A stretch of DNA of 64,000 nt. Source: an uncultured Clostridia bacterium. Its GTDB lineage: Bacteria > Bacillota > Clostridia > TANB77 > CAG-465. The position numbers and the translations under genes are program-made. A model generated the notes under the pieces. That model was given only the letters and a program-made list of their open reading frames with translations. It was not told the origin of the DNA and did no database searches. Within the stretch, counting starts at the first letter, position 1, and every line of letters starts with the position of its first letter. Shown here one piece after another: positions 53,047 to 62,515 of this stretch. The stretch covers positions 27,229 to 91,228 of the forward strand of contig CARYZD010000009.1 in assembly GCA_949106495.1 (NCBI GenBank). The letters are read 5' to 3'.

Positions 53047-53085
53047 ATAGACTATGTATTAATATAAAACATAGTCTATTTTTTA
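53047..53085 (+). terminator. terminator
   Basis: AATAGACTATGT-type arm pairs with ACATAGTCTATT, followed by TTTT. Confidence 0.85.
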
Positions 53086-53130
53086 TTTTAAAAAATATGT
53101 TAAAAATAGCGATATACAGCCATTTTGCCT

Positions 53131-53159
53131 TGACAGAAATTACCATTTAAAGTATAATA
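53131..53159 (+). promoter_or_regulatory. promoter of gatCAB
   Basis: TTGACA (53131-53136) and TATAAT (53154-53159) are consensus with a 17-bp spacer, 27 bp before gatC. Confidence 0.85.
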
Positions 53160-53186
53160 ATCAATATATGTAAAGGGGGCTTTTAG

Positions 53187-53474
53187 ATGAGCGTATCAAG
53201 AGATGACGTAAAACATATTGCAAATTTATCTAAATTAAATTTAACAGATGAAGAATTAGAAAAATATACTACTGAATTATCTGATATAGTTAATTTTGCA
53301 AATGAATTATCAAATATAAATGTTGAAGGTGTAAAACCAACAGCACATATTTTAGATATAAGAAATGTATTTAGAAAAGATGAAGTACAACCTTCATATG
53401 ATAGAGAAGAAATACTTAAAAATGCACCAAGTAAAGATGCAGGGTGTGTAAGTGTTCCAAAAGTTGTAGAATAG
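53187..53474 (+). CDS. gatC: aspartyl/glutamyl-tRNA amidotransferase subunit C
   Basis: GatC stabilises the GatA-GatB complex that converts Glu-tRNA(Gln) (and Asp-tRNA(Asn)) to Gln-tRNA(Gln). The 95-residue protein has the family pattern DDVKHIANLSKLNLTDEELEKYTTELSDIVNFANEL and LRKDEV-like VFRKDEVQPSYDREEILKNAPSKDAG. AAAGGGGG precedes the ATG. gatA starts 11 bp after its stop. Confidence 0.95.
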   Translation: MSVSRDDVKHIANLSKLNLTDEELEKYTTELSDIVNFANELSNINVEGVKPTAHILDIRNVFRKDEVQPSYDREEILKNAPSKDAGCVSVPKVVE

Positions 53475-53485
53475 GGGGAAATAAA

Positions 53486-54958
53486 ATGGATTTATACAGT
53501 TTAACGTTAACTGAAGTAGCCAAAAAAATAAAAAATAAAGAAGTTACTATAAAAGATGTTCTAGACGATATTTATTCTAGAATTGGTGAAGTTGAGCCAA
53601 AGGTTGACGCATATATTACTTTAACACAAAATAAGGCTTATGAAAGAGCTGAAAAACTACAACAAAAATTAGATAATGGAGAAGATATTGGAGTACTTGG
53701 TGGTGTTCCAATTGCTATAAAAGACAATATTTGTACAAATGGTGTTAAAACAACATGTGCATCAAAGATGCTTGAAAATCATACACCAATATATGATGCT
53801 ACAGTAATTAAAAAATTAGAAGATGCTGGAGCAATTATAATTGGTAAAACTAATATGGATGAGTTTGCAATGGGATCTTCTACAGAGACATCATATTTTA
53901 AAAAGACAAAAAATCCATGGGATTTAACAAGAGTACCAGGTGGATCTTCTGGTGGAAGTGCGGCTGTAGTTTCTGCTCAAATGGCTTATGCTTCTCTTGG
54001 TTCAGATACAGGTGGTTCTATTAGACAGCCAGCTTCATACTGCTCTGTTGTTGGACTAAAACCAACATATGGTCTTGTATCAAGATTTGGACTTATTGCA
54101 TTTGCATCATCTCTTGATCAAATAGGACCATTTGCAAGAACAGTTGAAGATGCTGCATTAATGCTTGATGTAATATCTGGACATGACAAAATGGATACAA
54201 CATCTGCAAATTTAGAAAAGCAAAATTATTTAGAAGCTCTAGTAAATGATGTTAAAGGTAAAGTTATTGGAATACCTACAGATTTTATTACTGATGGAAT
54301 AAATAAAGAAGTAAAAGAGGCTTATGATAAAGCAATTGAAACATTAAAGGCAGCAGGAGCAGAAATCAAAGAAATCACATTAGAATATGCAAAATATTCT
54401 CTAGCAACATACTATATTATTGCAACTGCAGAAGCATCATCAAATCTTGGAAGATACGATGGAATAAGATATGGATATAGAACACAAGATTTTAGTGATT
54501 TAGAAGAATTATATAGAAAAACAAGAACAGAAGGATTTGGAGCAGAAGTAAAAAGAAGAATTATGCTTGGTACATATGTTTTATCATCTGGATACTATGA
54601 TGCATATTATAAACGTGCACAACAAGTAAGAACACTTATTGTTGAAAACTTTAAAAAAGCATTTGAATCTTGTGATGTAATAATGATACCAACAGCACCA
54701 AATACATCATTTAAATTTGGAGCACATAATGCTTCTCCACTTGAAATGTATTTAGAAGATATTTATACGGTTCCAGTAAATATGGCTGGACTTCCAGGTA
54801 TATCTGTACCAGGTGGCTTTGATAGTAATGGTATGCCTATTGGAATTCAATTTATAGCAAAAGCATTTGATGAGAAAAATTTATTACAAGTTGCATATGC
54901 TTTTGAGCAAAATACAACATATCACAAAGAAATTCCAAAAATAGAGGAGGGAAAGTAG
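53486..54958 (+). CDS. gatA: aspartyl/glutamyl-tRNA amidotransferase subunit A
   Basis: GatA is the amidase that frees ammonia from glutamine. The 490-residue protein has the amidase-signature triad region: Lys in GVPIAIKDNI (near 79), and the Ser-cisSer motif within GGSSGGSAAVV and GSDTGGSIRQPAS (near 152-185). Length and C-terminus are normal. GGGGGAAATAAA precedes the ATG at 53486, so the longer in-frame start is rejected. gatB follows after 1 bp. Confidence 0.97.
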   Translation: MDLYSLTLTEVAKKIKNKEVTIKDVLDDIYSRIGEVEPKVDAYITLTQNKAYERAEKLQQKLDNGEDIGVLGGVPIAIKDNICTNGVKTTCASKMLENHTPIYDATVIKKLEDAGAIIIGKTNMDEFAMGSSTETSYFKKTKNPWDLTRVPGGSSGGSAAVVSAQMAYASLGSDTGGSIRQPASYCSVVGLKPTYGLVSRFGLIAFASSLDQIGPFARTVEDAALMLDVISGHDKMDTTSANLEKQNYLEALVNDVKGKVIGIPTDFITDGINKEVKEAYDKAIETLKAAGAEIKEITLEYAKYSLATYYIIATAEASSNLGRYDGIRYGYRTQDFSDLEELYRKTRTEGFGAEVKRRIMLGTYVLSSGYYDAYYKRAQQVRTLIVENFKKAFESCDVIMIPTAPNTSFKFGAHNASPLEMYLEDIYTVPVNMAGLPGISVPGGFDSNGMPIGIQFIAKAFDEKNLLQVAYAFEQNTTYHKEIPKIEEGK

Positions 54959-54959
54959 A

Positions 54960-56396
54960 ATGAAAGAATATGAAGTTATAATTGGTTTAGAAGTTCATGC
55001 AGAGCTTTCAACTAATACAAAAATGTATTGTAACTGTTCAACAACATTTGGTGCTGACCCTAACACACATTGTTGTCCAATATGTACAGGAATGCCAGGA
55101 GTACTTCCAGTACTTAATGAAAGAGTTGTAGAATATGCTGTAAAAGCAGGTCTTGCAACAAACTGTGAAATATCAAGATTTTCTAAACAAGATAGAAAAA
55201 ACTATTTCTATCCAGATTTACCAAAAGCGTTCCAAACATCTCAATATGATTTACCATTATGTATTGGTGGTCATTTAGATATAAATGTTAATGGAAATAA
55301 GAAAACAATAGGAATAACAAGAATTCATATAGAAGAAGATGCAGGAAAATTAATTCATGATGCATATACAGGAGATACTCTTGTAGATATGAATAGATGT
55401 GCAGTTCCACTTATTGAAATAGTATCTGAGCCAGATATTAGAAGTGCAGATGAAGCAGTTGCATATATGCAAACATTAAAATCTATACTTGAATATTTAG
55501 AAGTTTGTGATTGTAAGATGCAAGAAGGCTCTTTAAGATGTGATGTTAACCTATCTGTAAGACCAGTAGGTCAAAAAGAATTTGGAACAAGAACAGAAAC
55601 TAAAAACTTAAATTCATTTAAAGCAATACATAATTCTATAGAATTTGAAATTCAAAGACAAATAGAAGTTTTAGAAAATGGTGGAAAAATATATCAAGAA
55701 ACAAGACGTTTTGATGATGTAAAAGGAATTGGATATGCAATGCGTACAAAAGAAGATGCACAAGATTATAGATATTTCCCAGAGCCAGATTTAGCACCAA
55801 TTATTTTAAGTGATGAATATGTAAATAATATAAAAGATAATTTACCAGAAATGCCTCATATTAAAAAGGAAAGATATATAAAAGAATTTGAACTTCCAGA
55901 ATATGATGCAGAAATTCTTACATCTTCAAAGAAAACAGCAAGTTTCTTTGAAAAAACAAATAGTATATGTAATAATCCTAAATCTGTATCAAACTGGATT
56001 ATGGGAGATTTTGCTAGAATGCTTAATGAAAAAGAAATAGAAATTGATGAATCTAAAGTCACAGAAGAAAATTTAGCAGTTTTAATTTCACTAATAGATA
56101 AAGGAACTATTTCATCAAAGATTGCAAAACAAGTATTTGAAGAAATGTTTGAAACAGGAAAAAATGCAGAAGAAATAGTTAAGGAAAAAGGTCTTGTTCA
56201 AATGTCTGATGAAGGAGCAATAAAAGAAATTTGTCAAAAAGTTGTAGATGCAAATCCACAATCTATTGTAGATTATAAAGCTGGTAAAGATAGAGCAATA
56301 GGATTTTTAGTTGGTCAAATAATGAAAGAGACTAAAGGAAAAGCAAATCCTCAAATTGTTAATAAAATATTACTTGAAATAATAAATAATCTATAA
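54960..56396 (+). CDS. gatB: aspartyl/glutamyl-tRNA amidotransferase subunit B
   Basis: GatB activates the misacylated tRNA with ATP and accepts ammonia from GatA. The 478-residue protein shows EVIIGLEVHAELST at the start, the Zn-binding cysteines (MYCNCSTTF, HCCPICTGMPG), FYPDLPKAFQTSQYD, LIEIVSEPDI and the C-terminal GatB/YqeY tail domain (IGFLVGQIMKETKGKANP). GAGGAGGGAAAG at the end of gatA is its ribosome site. Confidence 0.97.
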   Translation: MKEYEVIIGLEVHAELSTNTKMYCNCSTTFGADPNTHCCPICTGMPGVLPVLNERVVEYAVKAGLATNCEISRFSKQDRKNYFYPDLPKAFQTSQYDLPLCIGGHLDINVNGNKKTIGITRIHIEEDAGKLIHDAYTGDTLVDMNRCAVPLIEIVSEPDIRSADEAVAYMQTLKSILEYLEVCDCKMQEGSLRCDVNLSVRPVGQKEFGTRTETKNLNSFKAIHNSIEFEIQRQIEVLENGGKIYQETRRFDDVKGIGYAMRTKEDAQDYRYFPEPDLAPIILSDEYVNNIKDNLPEMPHIKKERYIKEFELPEYDAEILTSSKKTASFFEKTNSICNNPKSVSNWIMGDFARMLNEKEIEIDESKVTEENLAVLISLIDKGTISSKIAKQVFEEMFETGKNAEEIVKEKGLVQMSDEGAIKEICQKVVDANPQSIVDYKAGKDRAIGFLVGQIMKETKGKANPQIVNKILLEIINNL

Positions 56397-56428
56397 TATA
56401 ATATATATGTATTAAGGAGTTGATTGTA

Positions 56429-56920
56429 ATGAAGAAGACAAATGTTATACTTGGTATAGTAATATCAATATTTATAGTATGTGCAGTTACTGTTTTGGTA
56501 ATAGCTGTAATGATGAATACAGAAAAAGAAACTGTACCAGTAAATGTGGATTTTGAATTACTTTCATCAAATATAGAAGAAACTACAAATATGGATAGTT
56601 CAAAAATGCAACATATTATAAATGATGATTTACAATCTGAATTTAATATTAATTCAGAATGGGTAAACAAAATGATTGGAATGAAACCATATGTAAATAT
56701 ATCATCTAGTATGTATGTAATAATTGAAGCTACAGAAGGAAATGTAGAAAATATTATTAATGCATTTAATGAGTATGGTGCTAAATATGATGAAATGTGG
56801 AAAGATTATTTAACAGAAGAATATGAACTTGTTAAAAATAGACTAATAGGTTCAAAAGGAAACTATGTATATTTTGTAGTAAGTGATTATGCAAAAGATA
56901 TAGTAGATTTAATAAAATAG
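56429..56920 (+). CDS. DUF4358-like membrane-anchored protein
   Basis: The 163-residue protein has a TM/signal segment (about 5-26) and an outside domain ending YGAKYDEMWKDYLTEEYELVKNRLIGSKGNYVYFVVSDYAKDIVDLI. This is the DUF4358 pattern of Clostridia (YxxEEYELVKN...GNYVxFVVSDxADxVxxLI). Function is unknown. AAGGAG selects the ATG at 56429. It may read through from gatB, as no terminator is seen between them. Confidence 0.7.
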   Translation: MKKTNVILGIVISIFIVCAVTVLVIAVMMNTEKETVPVNVDFELLSSNIEETTNMDSSKMQHIINDDLQSEFNINSEWVNKMIGMKPYVNISSSMYVIIEATEGNVENIINAFNEYGAKYDEMWKDYLTEEYELVKNRLIGSKGNYVYFVVSDYAKDIVDLIK

Positions 56921-56927
56921 ACAATAT

Positions 56928-56957
56928 AGAAGGGAAATTTTATTTCTCTTCTTTTAT
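56928..56957 (+). terminator. terminator
   Basis: AGAAGGGAAA pairs with TTTCTCTTCT (one G-T pair), followed by TTTATT. Confidence 0.75.
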
Positions 56958-57020
56958 TATTTATTGATAATATTAAATATTTCTAGTATAATAAAATATA
57001 TAATAATGGAGGTAGAAAAA

Positions 57021-57386
57021 ATGTCAAATGAATTAAAATTAAAAAAATGTACTATATGTGGAAGAACTTCTGAAGTAGAAGAAAATGAGAATATGATGTG
57101 TTGTGGTAAAGAAATGGAAGATATTATACCTAATACTGTTGAATGTGCAGTAGAAAAACATATTCCAACATATGATAAAGTAGAAGATGAAATATTTGTA
57201 AAAGTAAATCATGTTATGGAAAAAGAACATTATATAGAATGGATTTGTATGGTAAATGGAGATGAGAAAATTAAAGTAATGCTTTATCCAGAACAAGATG
57301 CATCAACAAGATTTCCATATATTAAAGGTGCTAAGATTTATGCATATTGTAATAAACATGGTTTATGGGAAACAGAAGTAAAATAA
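57021..57386 (+). CDS. dfx: desulfoferrodoxin-type superoxide reductase
   Basis: The enzyme reduces superoxide to hydrogen peroxide in anaerobes without releasing oxygen. The 121-residue protein has both iron sites. Centre I is an N-terminal desulforedoxin domain with Cys10, Cys13, Cys27 and Cys28 (CTIC...CC). Centre II is the catalytic Fe(His)4Cys site with His47 in EKHIP, His64 and His70 in HVMEKEHYIEW, and Cys110 and His113 in YCNKHG. All ligands are intact, making this a 2Fe-SOR. GGAGGTAG selects the ATG at 57021. Confidence 0.92.
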   Translation: MSNELKLKKCTICGRTSEVEENENMMCCGKEMEDIIPNTVECAVEKHIPTYDKVEDEIFVKVNHVMEKEHYIEWICMVNGDEKIKVMLYPEQDASTRFPYIKGAKIYAYCNKHGLWETEVK

Positions 57387-57390
57387 TAGA

Positions 57391-57416
57391 GGCAAGGAAA
57401 TATTTCCTTGCTTTTT
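57391..57416 (+). terminator. terminator after superoxide reductase gene
   Basis: GCAAGGAA pairs with TTCCTTGC, followed by TTTTTG. Confidence 0.85.
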
Positions 57417-57469
57417 GCATTTTTCTTGTATAAACGTTTGTTTTGTTGTATAATTTAATTGGTGATATA

Positions 57470-59527
57470 ATGGAAAACATTAAGTTAGATACTAGTGTTC
57501 AATACTTAAAAGGTGTTGGACCAAAAATGTATGAACTTTTAAATAAAATTGGAATATATACAGTTAAAGATTTATTAGAATACTACCCAAGAGTATATGA
57601 AGATAGAACGAAGTTAACTCCAATAGATGAATTTCAAAAGGAGCAAAATGTATTATTTTTAGGTACTTTAGTAAAACCTGTAACACTTGCATATGCTAAA
57701 AGAAAAAAGATTTTATCTACTGTAGTAACAGATGAAAGTGGTGCTATAGCACTTTTAACCTGGTTTAATCAAGTATATATTAAAGATAGATTAAAAGAGG
57801 GAGAAACATATCTTTTTTATGGTAAGGTATCAACTGTAAGCGGCAGTAGAGCAACTCTTGATTCTTGTAGTATATATGATGTTAATCAACTAGATAAAAT
57901 ACAAGGGCTATATCCTATATATCCACTAACAGCAGGGGTTACACAAAATTATTTATTTAAATTAATTAATAGTGTTATAGATACTGGTCTTATGATAAAT
58001 GAGATATTTAGTGATGATTTTAGAAGATATTATAATTTAGCAGAGGCAAACTATGCACTAAGAAATATACATTTTCCTAAAAATTATAATATGGTAAATG
58101 TTTCAAGAAATAGAGTTATTTTTGAAGAACTTTTTTTATTTCAGCTTGCTCTTATGAATATGAAGGAAAAAAGTATTGGTTTTACTAATACAAATGTTTA
58201 TAAGGATTTAGATGAATCTGAGTTTTTAAAATTAATCCCATTTGAACTTACCAATGCTCAGAAAAAAGTAATTGCTCAGATAAAATCAGATATGTCCTCA
58301 GAAGTTGTTATGAATAGACTAGTTCAAGGAGATGTTGGTTCTGGTAAAACAATGGTTGCTGCAGTTGCAATGTATTTGGCGGTAAAAAATGGATATCAAG
58401 CAGCACTTATGGCGCCAACTACAATTCTTGCAAATCAGCACTATTTAGAACTATCTGATTATTTTAAGAAATTAAATATAAACGTGGAAATAATAACATC
58501 TAGTACTACTAAAAAACAAAAAGAAAAAATAATAGAAGAACTAAAAAATAATGAAATAGATATTTTAATTGGAACACATTCAATTATTGAAGATAATGTA
58601 GAATTTTATAATTTAGGTCTTGTTGTTACAGATGAACAACATAGATTTGGAGTAAAACAGAGAATGAAGTTATCTTCCAAAGGAAATGTTGTAGATACAA
58701 TTGTAATGACTGCAACTCCAATTCCTAGATCTTTAGCAATTATTTTATATGGAGATTTAGACTTATCTGTAATAGATGAGCTTCCTCCTGGAAGAAAACC
58801 AGTAGATACTTGTGTCGTAAATGATTCATACAATGAAAGAATGTATAATTTTTTAAGAAAACAAATAGGAGAAGGAAGACAAGTATATGTTGTATGTCCT
58901 TTAGTAGAAGAAAATGAGGATTTAGACTTAAATTCTGTAGAAAAACTTTATGAAGAGTATAAAAAAGAGTTTAGTGAATTTAATGTTGCAATACTTCATG
59001 GTAAGATGAAGAATAAAGAAAAAGATGCCATTATGCAAGAATTTAAAAATAATAACATTAATATATTAATATCTACAACTGTAATTGAAGTAGGTATAAG
59101 TGTTTCTAATGCTACAGTAATGGTTATTGAAAACGCAGATAGATTTGGTCTTGCTGCACTCCATCAGTTAAGAGGAAGAGTAGGAAGAGGCAGTGCATCT
59201 TCATATTGTATATTAAAAAGTAATAATAAATCTGCAATTGCAAGACAAAGACTTGATATAATGAGAAGAAGTAATGATGGTTTTGAAATTGCACAAAAAG
59301 ATTTAGAGCTTAGAGGACCAGGTGACTTTTTTGGGATTAGACAGTCTGGAATGCCTGAGTTTAAACTTGCAAATTTACTTACAGATGCTAAAATATTAGA
59401 GCAGACACAAGAAGCAGTAAAAAATATATTAGAGCAAGATAGAAAACTAGAATTAGAAGAAAATTTAAAAATTAAAGAGGCTCTTTATACAAAATACGGT
59501 GAACAATTAAGTAATATTGTAGGATAG
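57470..59527 (+). CDS. recG: ATP-dependent DNA helicase RecG
   Basis: RecG remodels stalled replication forks and branch-migrates Holliday junctions. The 685-residue protein starts with a helix-hairpin-like segment (VQYLKGVGPKMYELLNKIGI) and OB-fold wedge domain. It then has the SF2 motifs: Walker A GDVGSGKTM (about 288), MAPTTILANQHY, DEQHRFG, TATPIPRSLA, STTVIEVGIS and LRGRVGRG. The C-terminal TRG region follows. GGTGATATA before the ATG at 57470 supports that start over the upstream TTG/ATG-type options. Confidence 0.96.
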   Translation: MENIKLDTSVQYLKGVGPKMYELLNKIGIYTVKDLLEYYPRVYEDRTKLTPIDEFQKEQNVLFLGTLVKPVTLAYAKRKKILSTVVTDESGAIALLTWFNQVYIKDRLKEGETYLFYGKVSTVSGSRATLDSCSIYDVNQLDKIQGLYPIYPLTAGVTQNYLFKLINSVIDTGLMINEIFSDDFRRYYNLAEANYALRNIHFPKNYNMVNVSRNRVIFEELFLFQLALMNMKEKSIGFTNTNVYKDLDESEFLKLIPFELTNAQKKVIAQIKSDMSSEVVMNRLVQGDVGSGKTMVAAVAMYLAVKNGYQAALMAPTTILANQHYLELSDYFKKLNINVEIITSSTTKKQKEKIIEELKNNEIDILIGTHSIIEDNVEFYNLGLVVTDEQHRFGVKQRMKLSSKGNVVDTIVMTATPIPRSLAIILYGDLDLSVIDELPPGRKPVDTCVVNDSYNERMYNFLRKQIGEGRQVYVVCPLVEENEDLDLNSVEKLYEEYKKEFSEFNVAILHGKMKNKEKDAIMQEFKNNNINILISTTVIEVGISVSNATVMVIENADRFGLAALHQLRGRVGRGSASSYCILKSNNKSAIARQRLDIMRRSNDGFEIAQKDLELRGPGDFFGIRQSGMPEFKLANLLTDAKILEQTQEAVKNILEQDRKLELEENLKIKEALYTKYGEQLSNIVG

Positions 59528-59540
59528 GAGTAATATATAT

Positions 59541-60323
59541 ATGATAGATATAGGAAATGCAAGAAAAGAGTTTATTAAGTATACAGAAGAATATAATATA
59601 AACTTAGGTAGAATTAATCTTAAAGTAAAACATATTTTAAGAGTTTCACAAAATTGTAAATTATTAGCTAAGAATCTAAACCTAAATGATGAACAAGTAA
59701 AACTTGCAGAGCTTATAGGATTGTTTCATGATATTGGAAGGTTTGAACAAGTAAGATTATACAATACTTTCTCAGATAAAGATTCAGGACTTGACCATGC
59801 AGCATACAGTTTAAAAGTACTATATGATGATGGTTTGATTAATAGATTTCTTGGTACAAATAAGTATGATGATGTAATAAAAAAAGCAGTATTTAATCAT
59901 AATAAAGCAAGAATAGATGAAAGTATAGATGGAGAAGCATTAATATTTTCAAAAATAATAAGAGATGCAGATAAATTAGACATTTATAGAGTTATTAATG
60001 AAGAAGAAATGAAAGATATATTTTGGTATGAAGATTTTGAAAATGTTTCTATGTCTAATAAGCTTATGAATTGTTTTATTAATGATAGATTTATAAATTA
60101 TAAAGATATAAAAACAAATGCAGATTTAATATATGTATTTTATGGATATATTTATGATTTTAACTTTCCATATTGTTTAAAAATAATTCGTGACAATAAG
60201 TATCTAGAAAAATTTTATAATAGGATAAAAGAAACTTTTAAAAGTGAGAATATAAATAGAAATACTGAGAAAATATTAGATATATGTGATAATTTTATTA
60301 AAGAAGAAATAGAGAAAATATAA
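59541..60323 (+). CDS. HD-domain hydrolase
   Basis: The 260-residue protein has the HD metal-binding series: His in KVKHILRV, GLFHDIGRFEQ (HD, about 70-71), FNHNKAR, and the distal Asp in IIRDADKLDIYR. This is the general HD phosphohydrolase pattern, and the substrate is not evident. TAGGAG precedes the ATG, 13 bp after recG, so the two genes are co-transcribed. Confidence 0.85.
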   Translation: MIDIGNARKEFIKYTEEYNINLGRINLKVKHILRVSQNCKLLAKNLNLNDEQVKLAELIGLFHDIGRFEQVRLYNTFSDKDSGLDHAAYSLKVLYDDGLINRFLGTNKYDDVIKKAVFNHNKARIDESIDGEALIFSKIIRDADKLDIYRVINEEEMKDIFWYEDFENVSMSNKLMNCFINDRFINYKDIKTNADLIYVFYGYIYDFNFPYCLKIIRDNKYLEKFYNRIKETFKSENINRNTEKILDICDNFIKEEIEKI

Positions 60324-60327
60324 AAAA

Positions 60328-60357
60328 AGCAGCGTAAATTCAATTTACGCTGTTTTA
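60328..60357. terminator. bidirectional terminator between convergent genes
   Basis: CAGCGTAAATT pairs with AATTTACGCTG around one base, with A residues before and TTTT after. Confidence 0.85.
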
Positions 60358-60359
60358 AT

Positions 60360-60968
60360 TTAAAACATAACTAAGACTTTATTACTAAGTAGAGTTCCAA
60401 TTTCAAATAGTGCATAACATACAAGTACAGTTATAATAACAGAAATAATACTTGTAATTATTGCACGAACAAAAGTTAGTTTTTTTGGTCCTCTTTGAAT
60501 TTCAGATAAAGCAGACTGTATTTGCTTTTCAGTTAAATTTCTTTTAAACAATTTTAAATATAATCTTTTAAATACCTTTTTTACAGAAAATCTTACTGTT
60601 CCAGTTATTTTTTGATAATTAATATTTACTGCATAATAAGTAAACGACTGTAAAAGAGTTCCCATTAAAAATGTAGATAGTAATGTTTTAATTAAAACAC
60701 CTTTGTATTCTTCAATTATAGTGTTATCAAAAATCATTGAAAATAATATATCTATTGCATTATTATCTAAAGATGTATTAATTGAATTAAAGCATCCAAG
60801 TATTAAAAGAGTCCAAAGAGTAACTGTTAATGCCGCTGGTATAAATAGTTTCTTTGTATCGTAATTATAAAGTGTTGTAATCATAAGGGCGAGTTTCATT
60901 GAAGTATCCATTATGACTATTAAAATTAAAAATATTAATATAACCACTAAAGCTGTAATAAGCCACAT
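60360..60968 (-). CDS. multi-TM membrane protein of unknown function
   Basis: The 202-residue protein has about four TM segments (1-32, 42-60, 92-115, 165-195) with a basic cytoplasmic loop (SVKKVFKRLYLKLFKRN). No family is recognised. It starts 13 bp after the glycosyltransferase gene on the same strand, so a role in glycolipid or envelope assembly is possible. Confidence 0.6.
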   Translation of the reverse strand: MWLITALVVILIFLILIVIMDTSMKLALMITTLYNYDTKKLFIPAALTVTLWTLLILGCFNSINTSLDNNAIDILFSMIFDNTIIEEYKGVLIKTLLSTFLMGTLLQSFTYYAVNINYQKITGTVRFSVKKVFKRLYLKLFKRNLTEKQIQSALSEIQRGPKKLTFVRAIITSIISVIITVLVCYALFEIGTLLSNKVLVMF

Positions 60969-60981
60969 AAAATATCACATC

Positions 60982-62262
60982 CTATTTTTTCTTTTTTGTT
61001 AAATTTATTAGTTTTTCTCCTATACGTTTGTATATTGTTTTCTTTTGTACATTTTTTTCTTCTTTTGTTACTAAATCTTTTTTTGCATTGTGTAGCTCTA
61101 TAATTTCTGAGTAAATCATTTCAAGTTTATCTCCAAATACTTCAATAGAGTATTCTTTTGCTGTTTGATTTCCTCCTTTTATTAATGTGTTTTTCAATTT
61201 ATCATTACTTAATACTTTAATTATTGTATTTTTAAAATCTGAATTCTTTTTAACAAGTATTCCGTTTTTATTTGTATGAATAAATTCAGATAAGTTAGGT
61301 GCATATTTTGCAACTATTGGAACACCAGCCGCCATTGCTTCAATAAAAGTTAAGCCTTGAGTTTCTGTAAGTGACGCATTAACAAATACATCTCCCAAAT
61401 TGTAATATTTAGGTACTTCATTCCATGGTACTTTTCCAGTAAATATAACATTGCTTTGAATATTTAACTTTTTAGCTTGCTCTTCTAAATCTTTTTTTGA
61501 AGGACCATCTCCAACAATTAAAAATTTATATTCTGGATGCTCTTTAAAAATAGAAGGCATAACATCCATTATTATATCTATACTTTTTTCGCTTGCAACT
61601 CTTCCTAAAAATAAAATAACTTTTTCATTTGGTTTTATTCCAAGAGATTCTTTTAATTTATTTCTACTTTCCTCTGTAAAATTATCTCTTTTAAAAGGAA
61701 CAATATCTATACCAGTTGGAACTATATAGATAGGCTTGTTTTTAACGTTGCATTTATATTTTAAATATTTTGCTGTTTTATTTGATGGAGTAATTACACA
61801 TTCTGCTTTTCTAACAAAAGCTCTAGAAAAGCTACAAGCAAATCTTTTTAAATGTATATTTCTACCTTTAATAGGAGATATGTAATGAACATAATCTTCC
61901 CACATTGTATGATAAGTATGGATAAATGGAATATTATATTTTCTAGATATTATTTTACCAAAAGCTCCTATACTAAATTCTGTTTGAGTATGTACAATGT
62001 CTAAGTTTAATTCTTTTATTTGTTTTGCTATTTCTCTTGAATAAAATGTTGCTATTCTGTTTTTATATTGTTTAGCAATAAGAAGAGGAATACTATTTAA
62101 CATATATAATGTTTGGTTTTCGTTAGGTTGAACAGATTTAGAAGTGGTAAATACATAGACTTCGTGTCCTCTTTTTTTCATTTCTTGTTCAACCATATTT
62201 ATTGATGTTACAACTCCTGAGGTAACAGGATTATATGTATCTGTAAAAATCCCAATTTTCAT
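60982..62262 (-). CDS. family 4 glycosyltransferase, diacylglycerol-glucosyltransferase-like
   Basis: The 426-residue GT-B enzyme starts MKIGIFTDTYNPVTSGVVTSI, the acceptor-side signature of the GT4 branch that makes glucosyl-diacylglycerol. The C-terminal donor domain has FLGRVASEKSIDIIM and the E-x7-E motif in TETQGLTFIEAMAAGVP. A basic tail may bind the membrane. Such enzymes supply glycolipids and lipoteichoic acid anchors. The exact sugar and acceptor are inferred from the family. Its ribosome site is AAGGAG upstream on the - strand. Confidence 0.85.
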   Translation of the reverse strand: MKIGIFTDTYNPVTSGVVTSINMVEQEMKKRGHEVYVFTTSKSVQPNENQTLYMLNSIPLLIAKQYKNRIATFYSREIAKQIKELNLDIVHTQTEFSIGAFGKIISRKYNIPFIHTYHTMWEDYVHYISPIKGRNIHLKRFACSFSRAFVRKAECVITPSNKTAKYLKYKCNVKNKPIYIVPTGIDIVPFKRDNFTEESRNKLKESLGIKPNEKVILFLGRVASEKSIDIIMDVMPSIFKEHPEYKFLIVGDGPSKKDLEEQAKKLNIQSNVIFTGKVPWNEVPKYYNLGDVFVNASLTETQGLTFIEAMAAGVPIVAKYAPNLSEFIHTNKNGILVKKNSDFKNTIIKVLSNDKLKNTLIKGGNQTAKEYSIEVFGDKLEMIYSEIIELHNAKKDLVTKEEKNVQKKTIYKRIGEKLINLTKKKK

Positions 62263-62433
62263 ATTGTTACAACTCCTTAAAAATGTGTTTTAAAATTGTT
62301 ACATTTTTGCTTAAAATAACATACATATTATATCTCAATATAATAAAAAAGTCAATTAAGACCATATTTTTAGGAAAAAAATAGAATTATGTTATAGTAT
62401 ATGAGATTACATAAATTATCATTACAAATAACG

Positions 62434-62463
62434 TTGACTTAAAATTAATAAATATGGTATAAT
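62434..62463 (+). promoter_or_regulatory. promoter of the sortase operon
   Basis: TTGACT (62434-62439) and TATAAT (62458-62463) are 18 bp apart, followed by AGGAGGATGAT at 62501. Confidence 0.65.
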
Positions 62464-62515
62464 TAAAAAAGTAGAAGAAGGTTTATATAACATTTTCTAT
62501 AGGAGGATGATACAA